From an uncultured Cyanobium sp. (lineage in GTDB: Bacteria; Cyanobacteriota; Cyanobacteriia; PCC-6307; Cyanobiaceae), in assembly GCA_937919075.1 (NCBI GenBank), contig CALFOF010000127.1, positions 1-6,900 on the forward strand: a DNA stretch of 6,900 nt. The letters are read 5' to 3'. The position numbers and the translations under genes are program-made. A model generated the notes under the pieces. It was not told the DNA's origin. It saw only the letters and a program-made list of their open reading frames with translations, and did no database searches. Below are positions 1 to 6,368 of the stretch, piece by piece. Numbering within the stretch: position 1 is the stretch's first letter; each line of letters begins with the position of its first letter.

Positions 1-341
1 TTGCTCGAGGCACGGATCATGTCGGCGAGAGCGCGCCGCAGCTCCTGTGAATCCTCCAGCAGCTGTCGCTGCAGCCAGGCTTCCGCCGCCGCCAGATAAA
101 ACAGTTTCACCACGCTGGCGGGATAGACGGAACGGCCACCCGCCCAACTCGCTCCCGCCGGCGGCAGGGCCCAGAACGCCGCTGGATCGAGCCCATCCGC
201 CCGGCCGATCAAAGAGGTGTCGTACCGCAACCAGGTGACCGCGAGCTGATCGGCAAGGCCAGGCCGTGCCTGTCCTTCGAGCTCGCGGAGCCGCTCCTGC
301 AGGATCGTGCCCATCGCCCCATCCGGGCGGTAGAACGCCAT
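1..341 (-). CDS. Serine hydrolase, class A beta-lactamase-like fold (partial; C-terminal part lies beyond the left edge)
   Basis: The minus strand reads an open frame from ATG at 341 to the window edge, giving 113 complete residues beginning MAFYRPDGAMG. Residues 73-83 read YPASVVKLFYL, an SxxK motif with the candidate nucleophile Ser76 and general base Lys79. At the cut end, MIRASSN (108-114, the last codon partly off the window) sits where class A enzymes carry their SDN loop. The KTG motif would lie outside the window. Family knowledge: these proteins are beta-lactamases or penicillin-binding-protein-like peptidoglycan hydrolases; which one cannot be told here. No clear signal peptide is seen. 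ATG 341 is preferred because codons farther upstream include ATA and lack a ribosome site; GTG at 374 is an in-frame alternative. It diverges from the NlpC/P60 gene, another peptidoglycan-type enzyme. Confidence 0.72.
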   Translation of the reverse strand, partial: MAFYRPDGAMGTILQERLRELEGQARPGLADQLAVTWLRYDTSLIGRADGLDPAAFWALPPAGASWAGGRSVYPASVVKLFYLAAAEAWLQRQLLEDSQELRRALADMIRASS

Positions 342-385
342 CAATATCGGCCACGGCAATGGAGAGATTAGGCACTCCCGCAGCG

Positions 386-1096
386 ATGGAACTGCTGGTG
401 AGCGGCAGCCGCTGGCGCCTGCTGGCGCCGCTGGACGGGTACAGCCGACCGCGCGGAGCCGGGCTCGCCACCCAGGCCACGGCCGGGCGCTGCCTGGAGG
501 TGCTTCAAGCGGCAAGGCCGCCGGGGAGCCGGCTGCAGGTGCGGCTGCTCGAAGACGGCTACAGCTGCTGGCTGGAAGCGGGCGAACTGATCGGCAGGGC
601 GGTGGCGGCGGCGCGGCCGTTGCCGCGGCTGTTGACGGCGGCAGCCATCCAGGCCCGGCTGCCAAGCGTGCTGGCGTTTGCGACCAGCGCCGCCGCCCAG
701 CCCAACCACTACCTCTGGGGTGGCACCACCGGCCCCCATTACGACTGCTCTGGGTTGATCCAGAGCGCCTTTGCCCAGGCGGGAATCTGGATTCCCCGTG
801 ACGCCTACCAACAGGAACGGTTCTGCCAGCCGGTGGCGGTGAGGCCCTCCACCCTGACGCTGCTGCAACCGGGGGATCTGATCTTCTTCGGCCGTCCCCA
901 GCGCTGCACCCACGTGGCTCTGCACCTGGGCTCCGGGCACTACCTGCACAGCTCCGGATGCGACCACGGCCGCAACGGGCTCGGCATCGATCAGCTGGCC
1001 CCCTCGGACAGGCATCCGGTAGCCAGCCACTACCGCCGGGAACTGCGAGGCGCCGGCAGGGTGATCCGCTGCCATGACGGCAGCCCCCTCCCGTAA
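386..1096 (+). CDS. NlpC/P60 (C40) cysteine peptidase with N-terminal SH3-like domain, probable gamma-D-glutamyl-diamino acid endopeptidase
   Basis: The product has 236 residues from ATG 386. Residues about 8-70 resemble the bacterial SH3-like domain of cyanobacterial NlpC/P60 enzymes (LATQATAGRCLEV), and about 85-225 form the papain-like domain. The motif YDCSG gives nucleophile Cys121, THVALHLG gives His176 and YLHSSG gives His188. The spacing matches the Cys/His/His triad I recall for the Anabaena/Nostoc enzyme of known structure. NHYLWGGT before the Cys and LQPGDLIFF after it are family hallmarks. By homology it cleaves the D-Glu-diamino acid bond of free murein peptides; absence of a signal peptide fits a cytoplasmic recycling role. 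An in-frame ATG at 359 would add nine residues, but that stretch uses AGA and TTA, unlike the rest, and lies 17 bases from the divergent gene. No Shine-Dalgarno sequence supports either start. Confidence 0.88.
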   Translation: MELLVSGSRWRLLAPLDGYSRPRGAGLATQATAGRCLEVLQAARPPGSRLQVRLLEDGYSCWLEAGELIGRAVAAARPLPRLLTAAAIQARLPSVLAFATSAAAQPNHYLWGGTTGPHYDCSGLIQSAFAQAGIWIPRDAYQQERFCQPVAVRPSTLTLLQPGDLIFFGRPQRCTHVALHLGSGHYLHSSGCDHGRNGLGIDQLAPSDRHPVASHYRRELRGAGRVIRCHDGSPLP

Positions 1097-1126
1097 GTTG
1101 CAGGCTCACCTCTGTCCGCCAGCCCC

Positions 1127-2125
1127 ATGAGCACGCCCCTCCGGCTGGAGCTCTCGGTGGTGATCCCTCTGTACAACGAGGAAGAAAGCCTGCCGCCGCT
1201 GGTGGAGCAGGTATTGAGCGCCGTGCGACCCCTGGGGCGGCCCTTCGAACTGGTGCTCGTCGACGACGGCTCCACCGACCGCACAGCAGAGGTGCTGATC
1301 GAACTGGCCGGGCGGGTGCCAGAGCTGGTGGCTGTGCTGCTGCGGCGGAACTACGGCCAGACCGCTGCGATGGCGGCGGGTTTCGATTCCAGCACCGGCG
1401 CCATGATCGTGACCCTCGACGGGGATCTGCAGAACGACCCCGCCGACATCCCGCTGCTACTGGAGCGGCTGGAGGACGGCTACGACCTGGTGAGCGGCTG
1501 GCGGCACCTGCGCAAGGACGCCGCCGTGCAACGGCTGCTGCCATCGTTGATCGCCAACCGGCTGATCGCCCGTGTGACCGGGGTGCGCCTGCATGACTAC
1601 GGCTGCTCCCTCAAGGCCTACCGCCGCGAGGTGGTGGCCGACATGAACCTCTACGGCGAGCTGCATCGCTTCCTTCCGGCACTGGCCTTCATCGAGGGCG
1701 CTCGGATCGCCGAGGTGAAGGTGAACCACCACCCACGGCGCTTCGGCACCAGCAAGTACGGCATCGATCGCACCTTCCGGGTGTTGATGGATCTGCTCAC
1801 GGTCTGGTTCATGAAGCGGTTCCTCACCCGGCCCATGCACGTGTTCGGCTTTGGTGGGCTGGCCTCCCTGGCACTGGGCCTGCTGATCAGCCTCTATCTA
1901 CTGGGAGAGAAGATTTTCCTCGATGCCGATATCGGCAACCGCCCCCTGCTGCTGGTGGCGGTGCTGGCGATCGTGGCCGGCATCCAGTTGTTCTGCTTCG
2001 GGCTACTGGCGGAGCTGCAGATGCGCACCTACCACGAAAGCCAGGGGCGGCCCATCTACCGCGTGCGGCAGACCCTCAAAGGGCCGCGTGGCGCTGAGCT
2101 GGGCGCCGCGATCGGCCCGGCCTGA
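1127..2125 (+). CDS. GT2 polyprenyl-phosphate glycosyltransferase, GtrB/DPM1-like, with two C-terminal membrane helices
   Basis: The 332-residue product opens with LSVVIPLYNEEESLPPLV (9-26), the nucleotide-sugar-binding start of GT-A family 2 enzymes. VLVDDGSTDRT (43-53) and LDGDLQNDP (97-105) follow; Asp98 and Asp100 form the DxD-like metal/UDP-sugar site. YGCSLKAYRR (158-167) and HHPRRFGTSKYG (201-212) are typical of the DPM1/GtrB/ArnC branch. Two hydrophobic segments at about 239-259 and 274-294 match the membrane domain of GtrB, a family whose Synechocystis member has a known structure. The expected reaction is transfer of a hexose from a UDP- or GDP-sugar to undecaprenyl phosphate on the cytoplasmic face, supplying a flippable donor for envelope glycosylation. 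The actual sugar cannot be read from sequence. It starts 30 bases after the NlpC/P60 stop, so cotranscription is likely. No intrinsic terminator is visible after it. Confidence 0.9.
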   Translation: MSTPLRLELSVVIPLYNEEESLPPLVEQVLSAVRPLGRPFELVLVDDGSTDRTAEVLIELAGRVPELVAVLLRRNYGQTAAMAAGFDSSTGAMIVTLDGDLQNDPADIPLLLERLEDGYDLVSGWRHLRKDAAVQRLLPSLIANRLIARVTGVRLHDYGCSLKAYRREVVADMNLYGELHRFLPALAFIEGARIAEVKVNHHPRRFGTSKYGIDRTFRVLMDLLTVWFMKRFLTRPMHVFGFGGLASLALGLLISLYLLGEKIFLDADIGNRPLLLVAVLAIVAGIQLFCFGLLAELQMRTYHESQGRPIYRVRQTLKGPRGAELGAAIGPA

Positions 2126-2179
2126 GCGCAGGATTTTCCCCGATCGGATTGAACTTTTATGTCGCCCTGTGCAGGCTTC

Positions 2180-2208
2180 TGAGCCTGGCCGAAAGCGATC
2201 CTTACAGT
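2180..2208 (+). promoter_or_regulatory. Weak candidate promoter for psaI-psaL
   Basis: The 111-base gap before psaI contains TACAGT at 2203-2208, a fair -10 hexamer ending 28 bases before the psaI ATG. The hexamer 17 bases upstream (TGAGCC, 2180-2185) is a poor -35. The overlapping CTTACAGT (2201-2208) shares the TTACA core of the HLR1 half-site bound by RpaB at cyanobacterial photosystem I promoters, but I see no second half-site at the required spacing. A promoter in this gap is likely on context; the exact position is a guess. Confidence 0.22.
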
Positions 2209-2236
2209 ACCGGCGGTTGCTGTATTGGCCCACGCC

Positions 2237-2353
2237 ATGACTGGAGAATTCGTAGCTGCCTGGCTGCCGTCGGTGTTCGTGCCTCTGGTGGGAATCCTCG
2301 GTCCTGCCGTTGCCATGGCCCTGCTGTTCAACGTGATCGAAGCCCGCGACTGA
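2237..2353 (+). CDS. psaI: Photosystem I reaction centre subunit VIII (PsaI)
   Basis: This 38-residue frame begins MTGEFVAAWLPSVFVPLVG and ends LLFNVIEARD. Its length, the MTG(E/D)F start, a single membrane helix at about residues 9-32 and an acidic IEA-type tail match PsaI. PsaI is a one-helix thylakoid subunit that packs against PsaL and helps hold it, and so the PSI trimer, in place. It lies 72 bases upstream of psaL in the same direction, and together they are likely one transcription unit. There is no Shine-Dalgarno sequence before the ATG, as with the other genes here. The gene is short enough to be missed by automatic calling. Confidence 0.93.
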   Translation: MTGEFVAAWLPSVFVPLVGILGPAVAMALLFNVIEARD

Positions 2354-2370
2354 ACCCGGTGCACGGGTCA
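2351..2370 (+). repeat. Short inverted repeat at the psaI stop codon
   Basis: ACCCG (2354-2358) and CGGGT (2364-2368) flank a five-base GTGCA loop immediately after the psaI stop, and flanking TGA/TCA can extend the stem past one bulged A. It has no T-run, so it is not a terminator. It could be a processing or stability element between psaI and psaL, or chance. Confidence 0.3.
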
Positions 2371-2425
2371 ACGCCCGCCGGTTCATCGCTCCGCCCGTTC
2401 GCCTCCCCTTCGCTCGCTTCATCTC

Positions 2426-2917
2426 ATGACCGTCCACCCCGTCGCCGACCCCACGGTCGGCAACCTGGCCACCCCGATCAACAGCAGCTACTTCACCAAG
2501 GCGTTCCTGAACGCGCTGCCCGCCTACCGTCCGGCGTTGTCCCCCAACCGTCGCGGTCTGGAAGTGGGCATGGCCCACGGCTTCTTCCTCTACGGCCCCT
2601 TCGCGCTCACCGGTCCGCTGCGTCTCACCGAATACGCCAGTACCGCCGGCCTGCTCGCCACGATCGGTCTGGTTTCGATCCTCACGGTGTGCCTGTCGAT
2701 CTACGGCACCGCCGGCAACGGCCCCAACGTGCAGCCTCCCGACGTCACGATCGACAACCCCCCTGCAGACCTTTTCACCAAGGCCGGCTGGGCCGAGTTC
2801 GCCAGCGGCTTCTGGCTGGGTGGCTGCGGCGGCGCCGCCTTCGCCTGGTTCCTGGCAGGCACCGCTCTGGTGGCTCCGCTCACCAACCTCGCCGGTGGCG
2901 TCTGGAGCGTGAACTGA
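2426..2917 (+). CDS. psaL: Photosystem I reaction centre subunit XI (PsaL)
   Basis: The 163-residue product matches PsaL along its length. It has the N-terminal [21 protein letters not shown] (7-27) and the stromal [20 protein letters not shown] (38-57), where Glu46 and His51 are candidate chlorophyll ligands. [19 protein letters not shown] (63-81) and [20 protein letters not shown] (101-120) follow, then the glycine-rich last helix [16 protein letters not shown] (128-143). Hydrophobic spans lie near 47-66, 73-93 and 126-150. PsaL sits at the centre of the cyanobacterial PSI trimer and binds antenna chlorophyll and carotenoid in the thylakoid. psaI directly upstream, rather than a psaF-psaJ neighbour, is in line with a trimeric rather than tetrameric PSI; that is inference. 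A strong terminator follows 28 bases after the stop. Confidence 0.97.
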   Translation: MTVHPVADPTVGNLATPINSSYFTKAFLNALPAYRPALSPNRRGLEVGMAHGFFLYGPFALTGPLRLTEYASTAGLLATIGLVSILTVCLSIYGTAGNGPNVQPPDVTIDNPPADLFTKAGWAEFASGFWLGGCGGAAFAWFLAGTALVAPLTNLAGGVWSVN

Positions 2918-2945
2918 TCCGCTGACTCCTCAGCGATCCCGTTAG

Positions 2946-2969
2946 AGCCCCGCCCAGGCGGGGCTTTTT
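2946..2969 (+). terminator. Intrinsic terminator of psaI-psaL
   Basis: AGCCCCGC (2946-2953) pairs perfectly with GCGGGGCT (2958-2965) around a four-base CCAG loop, followed by a five-T run at 2965-2969. It is a textbook rho-independent terminator, placed 28 bases after psaL. It separates psaL transcription from the downstream efflux permease. Confidence 0.9.
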
Positions 2970-2988
2970 CATGGCCGGAACCAGGCTG

Positions 2989-3056
2989 GCCCCAGGCCGG
3001 TACCCGCTCTGGGGCAGGAGCAGCGGCACCAGCCGCTGGAGAACTGCCGCAGCGGC
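2989..3056 (+). repeat. Inverted repeats in the leader of the RND permease, two of them mutually exclusive
   Basis: GCCCCAG (2989-2995) can pair with CTGGGGC (3009-3015). CAGCGGC (3021-3027) can pair with GCCGCTG (3032-3038) around an ACCA loop. The same GCCGCTG can pair instead with a second CAGCGGC at 3050-3056. These lie in the 151 bases between the psaL terminator and the permease start, where no credible gene or clear promoter hexamers are seen. Seven-base pairings are not rare in GC-rich DNA, so the structure is observed but its function is not. Confidence 0.35.
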
Positions 3057-3120
3057 TACGAAGCGGGGCCGTTTCTGTAAGGATTGTTGATCGGCAGGCT
3101 TGAGTTGCGGGATCGGGTCC

Positions 3121-6100
3121 ATGTCGGTTTCTGATCCGTTTCTGCGCCGGCCGGTGCTCACCTTGGTGGTGACCCTGCTGGTCCTGATGGCGGGAGCGAT
3201 CGCCCTGCCAGCCCTTCAGGTGGAGAACCTGCCCCCGATCGCGCCCATCCGGGTGAGCGTGCGCGCCAGTTATCCCGGTGGGGGCGCCCTCGCCGTGGAA
3301 CAGGGGGTCACCACCCCGCTGGAGCGCCAGCTCAACGGCTTGGAGCGCCTGGAGAGCATCCGCTCCAGCAGTTCGGCGAACGGCAGCACAATCACGCTCA
3401 CCTTTGAAGGGGGCAATCCCGAGCTCAACCAGATCAACGCTCAGAACGAGGCCACGCTGGCCAACCGGCAGCTACCGCCGCAGGTGTCACGGCTGGGGGT
3501 GCAGGTGCGCCGCAGCTCCGACGACCTGCTGATGGTGCTGGGCTTCAGCGCCAAGGAAGGCCTTTACTCGCCATCGTTCCTGAGCGGCTGGGTGGATCAG
3601 CAGCTGCGCGATTCCCTCCAGCGGGTGCCGGGCGTGGGCAACGTCACCGCATTCGGGGGCGGGGATCTCGCCTTCCGGCTGTGGCTGGATCCAGTGGAGC
3701 TGGAAAAGCGCCAGCTCACCATCCTTGATGTGGAGCGCGCCCTGGTGGAGCAGAACGTGCTGGCGGCCCTGGGCCAGGTGGGCGATTCTCCCAGCCCCCC
3801 TGGCCAGCAGATCACCCTGCCGCTGGAGATGGAAGGGCGGTTGCGCAGCGTGCGCGAACTCGAGCAGCTGGTGGTGAGCCGCACCTCCGATGGCGGCGTC
3901 GTGCTGCTCAAGGACGTAGGGAGGGTGGCCCTTGACCTCGAGAGTTTTCAAAGCACCGGCATGAACCTCAACGGGGATCCGGTGGTGGCTGTGCAGATCT
4001 TCCAGCGCGATGGCAGCAACGCCCTGGAGGTGAGCGACGCGGTGAATGCCAGCCTTGATCGGCTGGCCAATCAGTTCCCACCCGGGGTGGAGGTGCAGCG
4101 GATCGTCGATGTGGCCGACTCCGTGCGGGAAAGCATCGACCTCACCGTCGCCAGCCTGCGGGACGCCGTGGTGTTGGTGCTGGTGGTGCTGCTGCTGGCC
4201 CTCGGCAACAGCCGGCTGGCGGTGGTCACGGCCGTGGCCGTGCCCGTGGCCCTGATCGGCAGTCTCAGCCTCCTTTGGATCACCGGCAGCTCGATCAACA
4301 CGCTCAGCCTGTTCGGCATGGTGCTGGCAACAGGCCTGGTTGTGGATGACGCGATCGTGGTGAGCGAAGACATCGGCCGCCGCCTCGAGCAGGGGGAAAC
4401 TCCAGCGATGGCCGCCCGGAACGCCATGCAGGAGCTGGGTGGAGCTGTGATTGCCACCTCTTTGGTGCTGGTGGCGGTGTTCCTGCCGGTGCTGGCCATG
4501 GCTGGCAGCGTCGGCCGCCTCTACCAACCGATCGCGATCACGATCAGCGCCACGATCCTGTTCTCCACGATCAATGCGCTCACCTTCACGCCGGTGGCAT
4601 CGGCCTGGCTGCTTGCCCACGGCTGGAGAGAACCAGCCCGACTGAAGCGGCTGCTGCACCAGCCGCAGGTGTGGCTGGAGCGCTTGGGCCTTCACTACGG
4701 CCGTGCCCTCGACAGGAGCTTCCGTCGCCGGCGCCTTGTGCTGCTGGGGCTGGCAGGCGGAATTGTGCTGACGTTGTGGGGCCTGGGGCAACTGCCCACA
4801 GGATTCATCCCCCAGGAAGACGAGGGCCAGATCCGGGGCGTGGTGGTGTTGCCGGGTGGTGCCTCCATCCAGGCCACAGAAGCCGTGCTGGAACAGGTGC
4901 GGGAACGGGTGGTGAAGGAGCCGATGGTGCGGATCGCCAACTTTTACGCCGGGCGCTCCTTCGGCGACAGCGCCCCCAACCGCGGCATCTTCTTCATCCG
5001 GCTCAAAGACATGAGCGAACGGGGCACCGGCCGCGAAAACAGCAACGTGGCGGTGGCCGAACGGCTGGGGCGGCGGCTGCGGGCAGACATCACCGAGGCG
5101 GCGGTGCAGGTGAGCGTGCCGCCAACCGTGCGCGGCTTCGGTGGCGAAGGTGGCCTGGAACTGGAAATGCTCGACGTCAGTGCCGGCCGGCTTGATCTGG
5201 CGGCGTTCGAGCAGGAAACCCGCCGCTTCATCGCTGCCGCCAATGCCAGCGGCGACTTCGAGCGGGTCAGCACACGCTTCAGCGCCGACGCCCCGCTGCT
5301 GCGGCTGCTGCCCGACCGGCTGCGCATGGCCTCGCTGGGGATTGATCTCAACACCGTGGTCAACACGCTCGGCTCCAGCTTCGGAAGCCGCTACGTGAAT
5401 GACAGCTTCGAGAGTGATCGTGTGCGCCGTGTGGTGGTCCAGCTCGAGGGCAGTAGCCGCAACACGGCAGACGATGTGCTCGCCCTTCAGGTGCGCAGCA
5501 GCGGCGGTGCCCTGATCCCTCTGCGCGAGGTGGTGCGCATCGAGCAATCCACCGGGCCCACCACCATCAACCGCAGCCGGCTGTCGCGGTCGATCACGAT
5601 CCAGGCGGTGCCGCGCTTCGGGCTGAGCACCGGGCAGGCGATCGCCCGCCTCGAAGCCATCCAGCAGGAGCAGGGCACGCCCTTCACCGATCTGGAGTGG
5701 GTGGGGCTGGCGCGTGAGGAACAGCAGGCGGGCGGAAAAACGCTGCAGCTATTCGTGTTCGGTGTGGTGGTGGTTTACCTGGTGCTGACTGGTCTGTACG
5801 AGAGCTTTCTCGATCCGCTGATCATCCTGGTGACCGTGCCGCTGGCCATGCTGGGGGCGTTGGTGGGCCTGGCCACGCGAGGATTGTTCCTCGATGTGTA
5901 TGCCCAGGTGGGCTTGCTGGTACTCGTCAGCCTAGCGGCAAAAAACGGCATCTTGATCGTGGAATTTGCCAACCAGCGGCTCCAGCAGGGAGTCGGTTTG
6001 AGGGAAGCAATCGAGGAATCCGCCATCAGCCGCCTGCGGCCAATCCTGCTCACCGCAGTGTCCTCCCTGGCGGGTTTTCTGCCGTTGGTGTTCGCCACCG

Positions 6101-6285
6101 GTGCGGGCTCAGCGAGCCGCATCAGCATCGGCACCGTGGTGTTTTCCGGCTTGTTGGTTTCCACGCTGCTCACCCTCTTTGTGGTGCCCGTGATGTACCT
6201 CGAGGTGAAACTGCTGGAGGGAAGAAAGTGGTGGCCGCAGCGCAAACGTTCGTCTGCTGCGGCAGCTGATTCCAGGCAGGGCTGA
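3121..6285 (+). CDS. RND-family efflux permease, HAE1 (AcrB-like) inner-membrane proton antiporter
   Basis: The 1054-residue product is close to AcrB in length. It begins MSVSDPFLRRPVLT, the usual cytoplasmic N-terminus, so ATG 3121 is chosen over an in-frame TTG at 3100. The first half has TM1 (about 12-32), a periplasmic porter region (YPGGGALAVEQGVTTPLE) and TM2-6 from about 348. The second half repeats the plan from TM7 (about 537-556), with FIPQEDEGQ (562-570), a second porter region and TM8-12 from about 873. The proton-relay residues are present: Asp409-Asp410 in TM4 (VDDAIVV), Lys941 in TM10 (AAKNGILIVEFA), and Arg971 and Thr978 in RLRPILLT. VDDAIVV suggests the HAE1 multidrug/lipid class rather than the heavy-metal class. 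Substrate is unknown. No fusion-protein or outer-membrane-channel gene adjoins it, so the tripartite partners must be elsewhere. It lies between psaL and psaB. Confidence 0.95.
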   Translation: MSVSDPFLRRPVLTLVVTLLVLMAGAIALPALQVENLPPIAPIRVSVRASYPGGGALAVEQGVTTPLERQLNGLERLESIRSSSSANGSTITLTFEGGNPELNQINAQNEATLANRQLPPQVSRLGVQVRRSSDDLLMVLGFSAKEGLYSPSFLSGWVDQQLRDSLQRVPGVGNVTAFGGGDLAFRLWLDPVELEKRQLTILDVERALVEQNVLAALGQVGDSPSPPGQQITLPLEMEGRLRSVRELEQLVVSRTSDGGVVLLKDVGRVALDLESFQSTGMNLNGDPVVAVQIFQRDGSNALEVSDAVNASLDRLANQFPPGVEVQRIVDVADSVRESIDLTVASLRDAVVLVLVVLLLALGNSRLAVVTAVAVPVALIGSLSLLWITGSSINTLSLFGMVLATGLVVDDAIVVSEDIGRRLEQGETPAMAARNAMQELGGAVIATSLVLVAVFLPVLAMAGSVGRLYQPIAITISATILFSTINALTFTPVASAWLLAHGWREPARLKRLLHQPQVWLERLGLHYGRALDRSFRRRRLVLLGLAGGIVLTLWGLGQLPTGFIPQEDEGQIRGVVVLPGGASIQATEAVLEQVRERVVKEPMVRIANFYAGRSFGDSAPNRGIFFIRLKDMSERGTGRENSNVAVAERLGRRLRADITEAAVQVSVPPTVRGFGGEGGLELEMLDVSAGRLDLAAFEQETRRFIAAANASGDFERVSTRFSADAPLLRLLPDRLRMASLGIDLNTVVNTLGSSFGSRYVNDSFESDRVRRVVVQLEGSSRNTADDVLALQVRSSGGALIPLREVVRIEQSTGPTTINRSRLSRSITIQAVPRFGLSTGQAIARLEAIQQEQGTPFTDLEWVGLAREEQQAGGKTLQLFVFGVVVVYLVLTGLYESFLDPLIILVTVPLAMLGALVGLATRGLFLDVYAQVGLLVLVSLAAKNGILIVEFANQRLQQGVGLREAIEESAISRLRPILLTAVSSLAGFLPLVFATGAGSASRISIGTVVFSGLLVSTLLTLFVVPVMYLEVKLLEGRKWWPQRKRSSAAAADSRQG
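3196..3203. repeat. HIP1 octamer GCGATCGC
   Basis: An exact copy of the highly iterated palindrome common in many cyanobacterial genomes lies within the RND permease gene. It supports a cyanobacterial origin; no local function is implied. Confidence 0.6.
5638..5645. repeat. HIP1 octamer GCGATCGC
   Basis: This is the second exact HIP1 copy, also inside the permease gene. Two copies in 6.9 kb is a modest density, below that of HIP1-rich freshwater cyanobacteria and above the expectation for random sequence. Confidence 0.6.
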
Positions 6286-6304
6286 GAAGAAGGAGCGCCG
6301 CAAG

Positions 6305-6363
6305 CGATGCAACTCAGCAGTGGAAAGGCTCGTCTGTGCACTGCTGAGCTGCACGGTGCATCG
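6305..6363 (+). repeat. Long nested hairpin 19 bases after the RND permease stop
   Basis: An outer stem CGATGCA (6305-6311) / TGCATCG (6357-6363) encloses an inner ten-base perfect stem CTCAGCAGTG (6313-6322) / CACTGCTGAG (6339-6348) with a 16-base loop. One base separates the stems on the left and eight (CTGCACGG) on the right. Seventeen paired bases in this nested order are unlikely by chance. No T-run follows, so it is not a standard terminator on the plus strand; it may be a 3'-end stability element for the permease message, a structured small RNA or a small repeat element. Confidence 0.6.
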
Positions 6364-6368
6364 TCGAC

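Noticed and set aside
359..385. An upstream ATG for the NlpC/P60 peptidase
   Set aside because: Possible, but the extra codons include AGA and TTA, unusual in this gene, and the shorter form has the family's usual lead-in before the SH3-like domain.
368..1075. A 235-codon minus-strand frame opposite the NlpC/P60 gene
   Set aside because: It is the complementary shadow of a gene with an intact catalytic triad, and its low-complexity product matches no family I know.
2140..2147. The palindrome CCGATCGG after the glycosyltransferase as a terminator or operator
   Set aside because: It is only eight bases with no loop or T-run and cannot be told from chance.
2003..2578. A 191-codon minus-strand frame across the transferase end, psaI and the psaL start
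   Set aside because: It runs antisense through three real genes or their spacers and has no recognisable domain.
2149..2925. A 258-codon plus-strand frame covering psaI and psaL in another phase
   Set aside because: It overlaps two certain photosystem I genes out of frame, and its Arg/Pro/Ser-rich product has no recognisable feature.
2971..3090. A short plus-strand frame from ATG 2971 ending at TGA 3088-3090 in the psaL-permease gap
   Set aside because: It starts right after the terminator T-run, has no promoter or ribosome site and an Arg/Ser/Gly-rich product; the gap is better read as a leader.
3100..3120. An upstream TTG start for the efflux permease
   Set aside because: The seven added residues (LSCGIGS) are not typical of the family, whereas ATG 3121 gives the standard MSVSDPFLRRPVLT start.
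2880..3161. A 93-codon minus-strand frame across the psaL-permease gap
   Set aside because: It runs across the psaL terminator and both flanking genes, has Arg/Ser-rich composition and no start signal, so it is most likely chance.
3487..5547. A 686-codon open frame on the minus strand, opposite the efflux permease
   Set aside because: Its translation is rich in His, Gln, Ala and Gly with no recognisable domain, as expected for the complement of a GC-rich gene; the plus-strand product is a full-length RND protein with all key residues.
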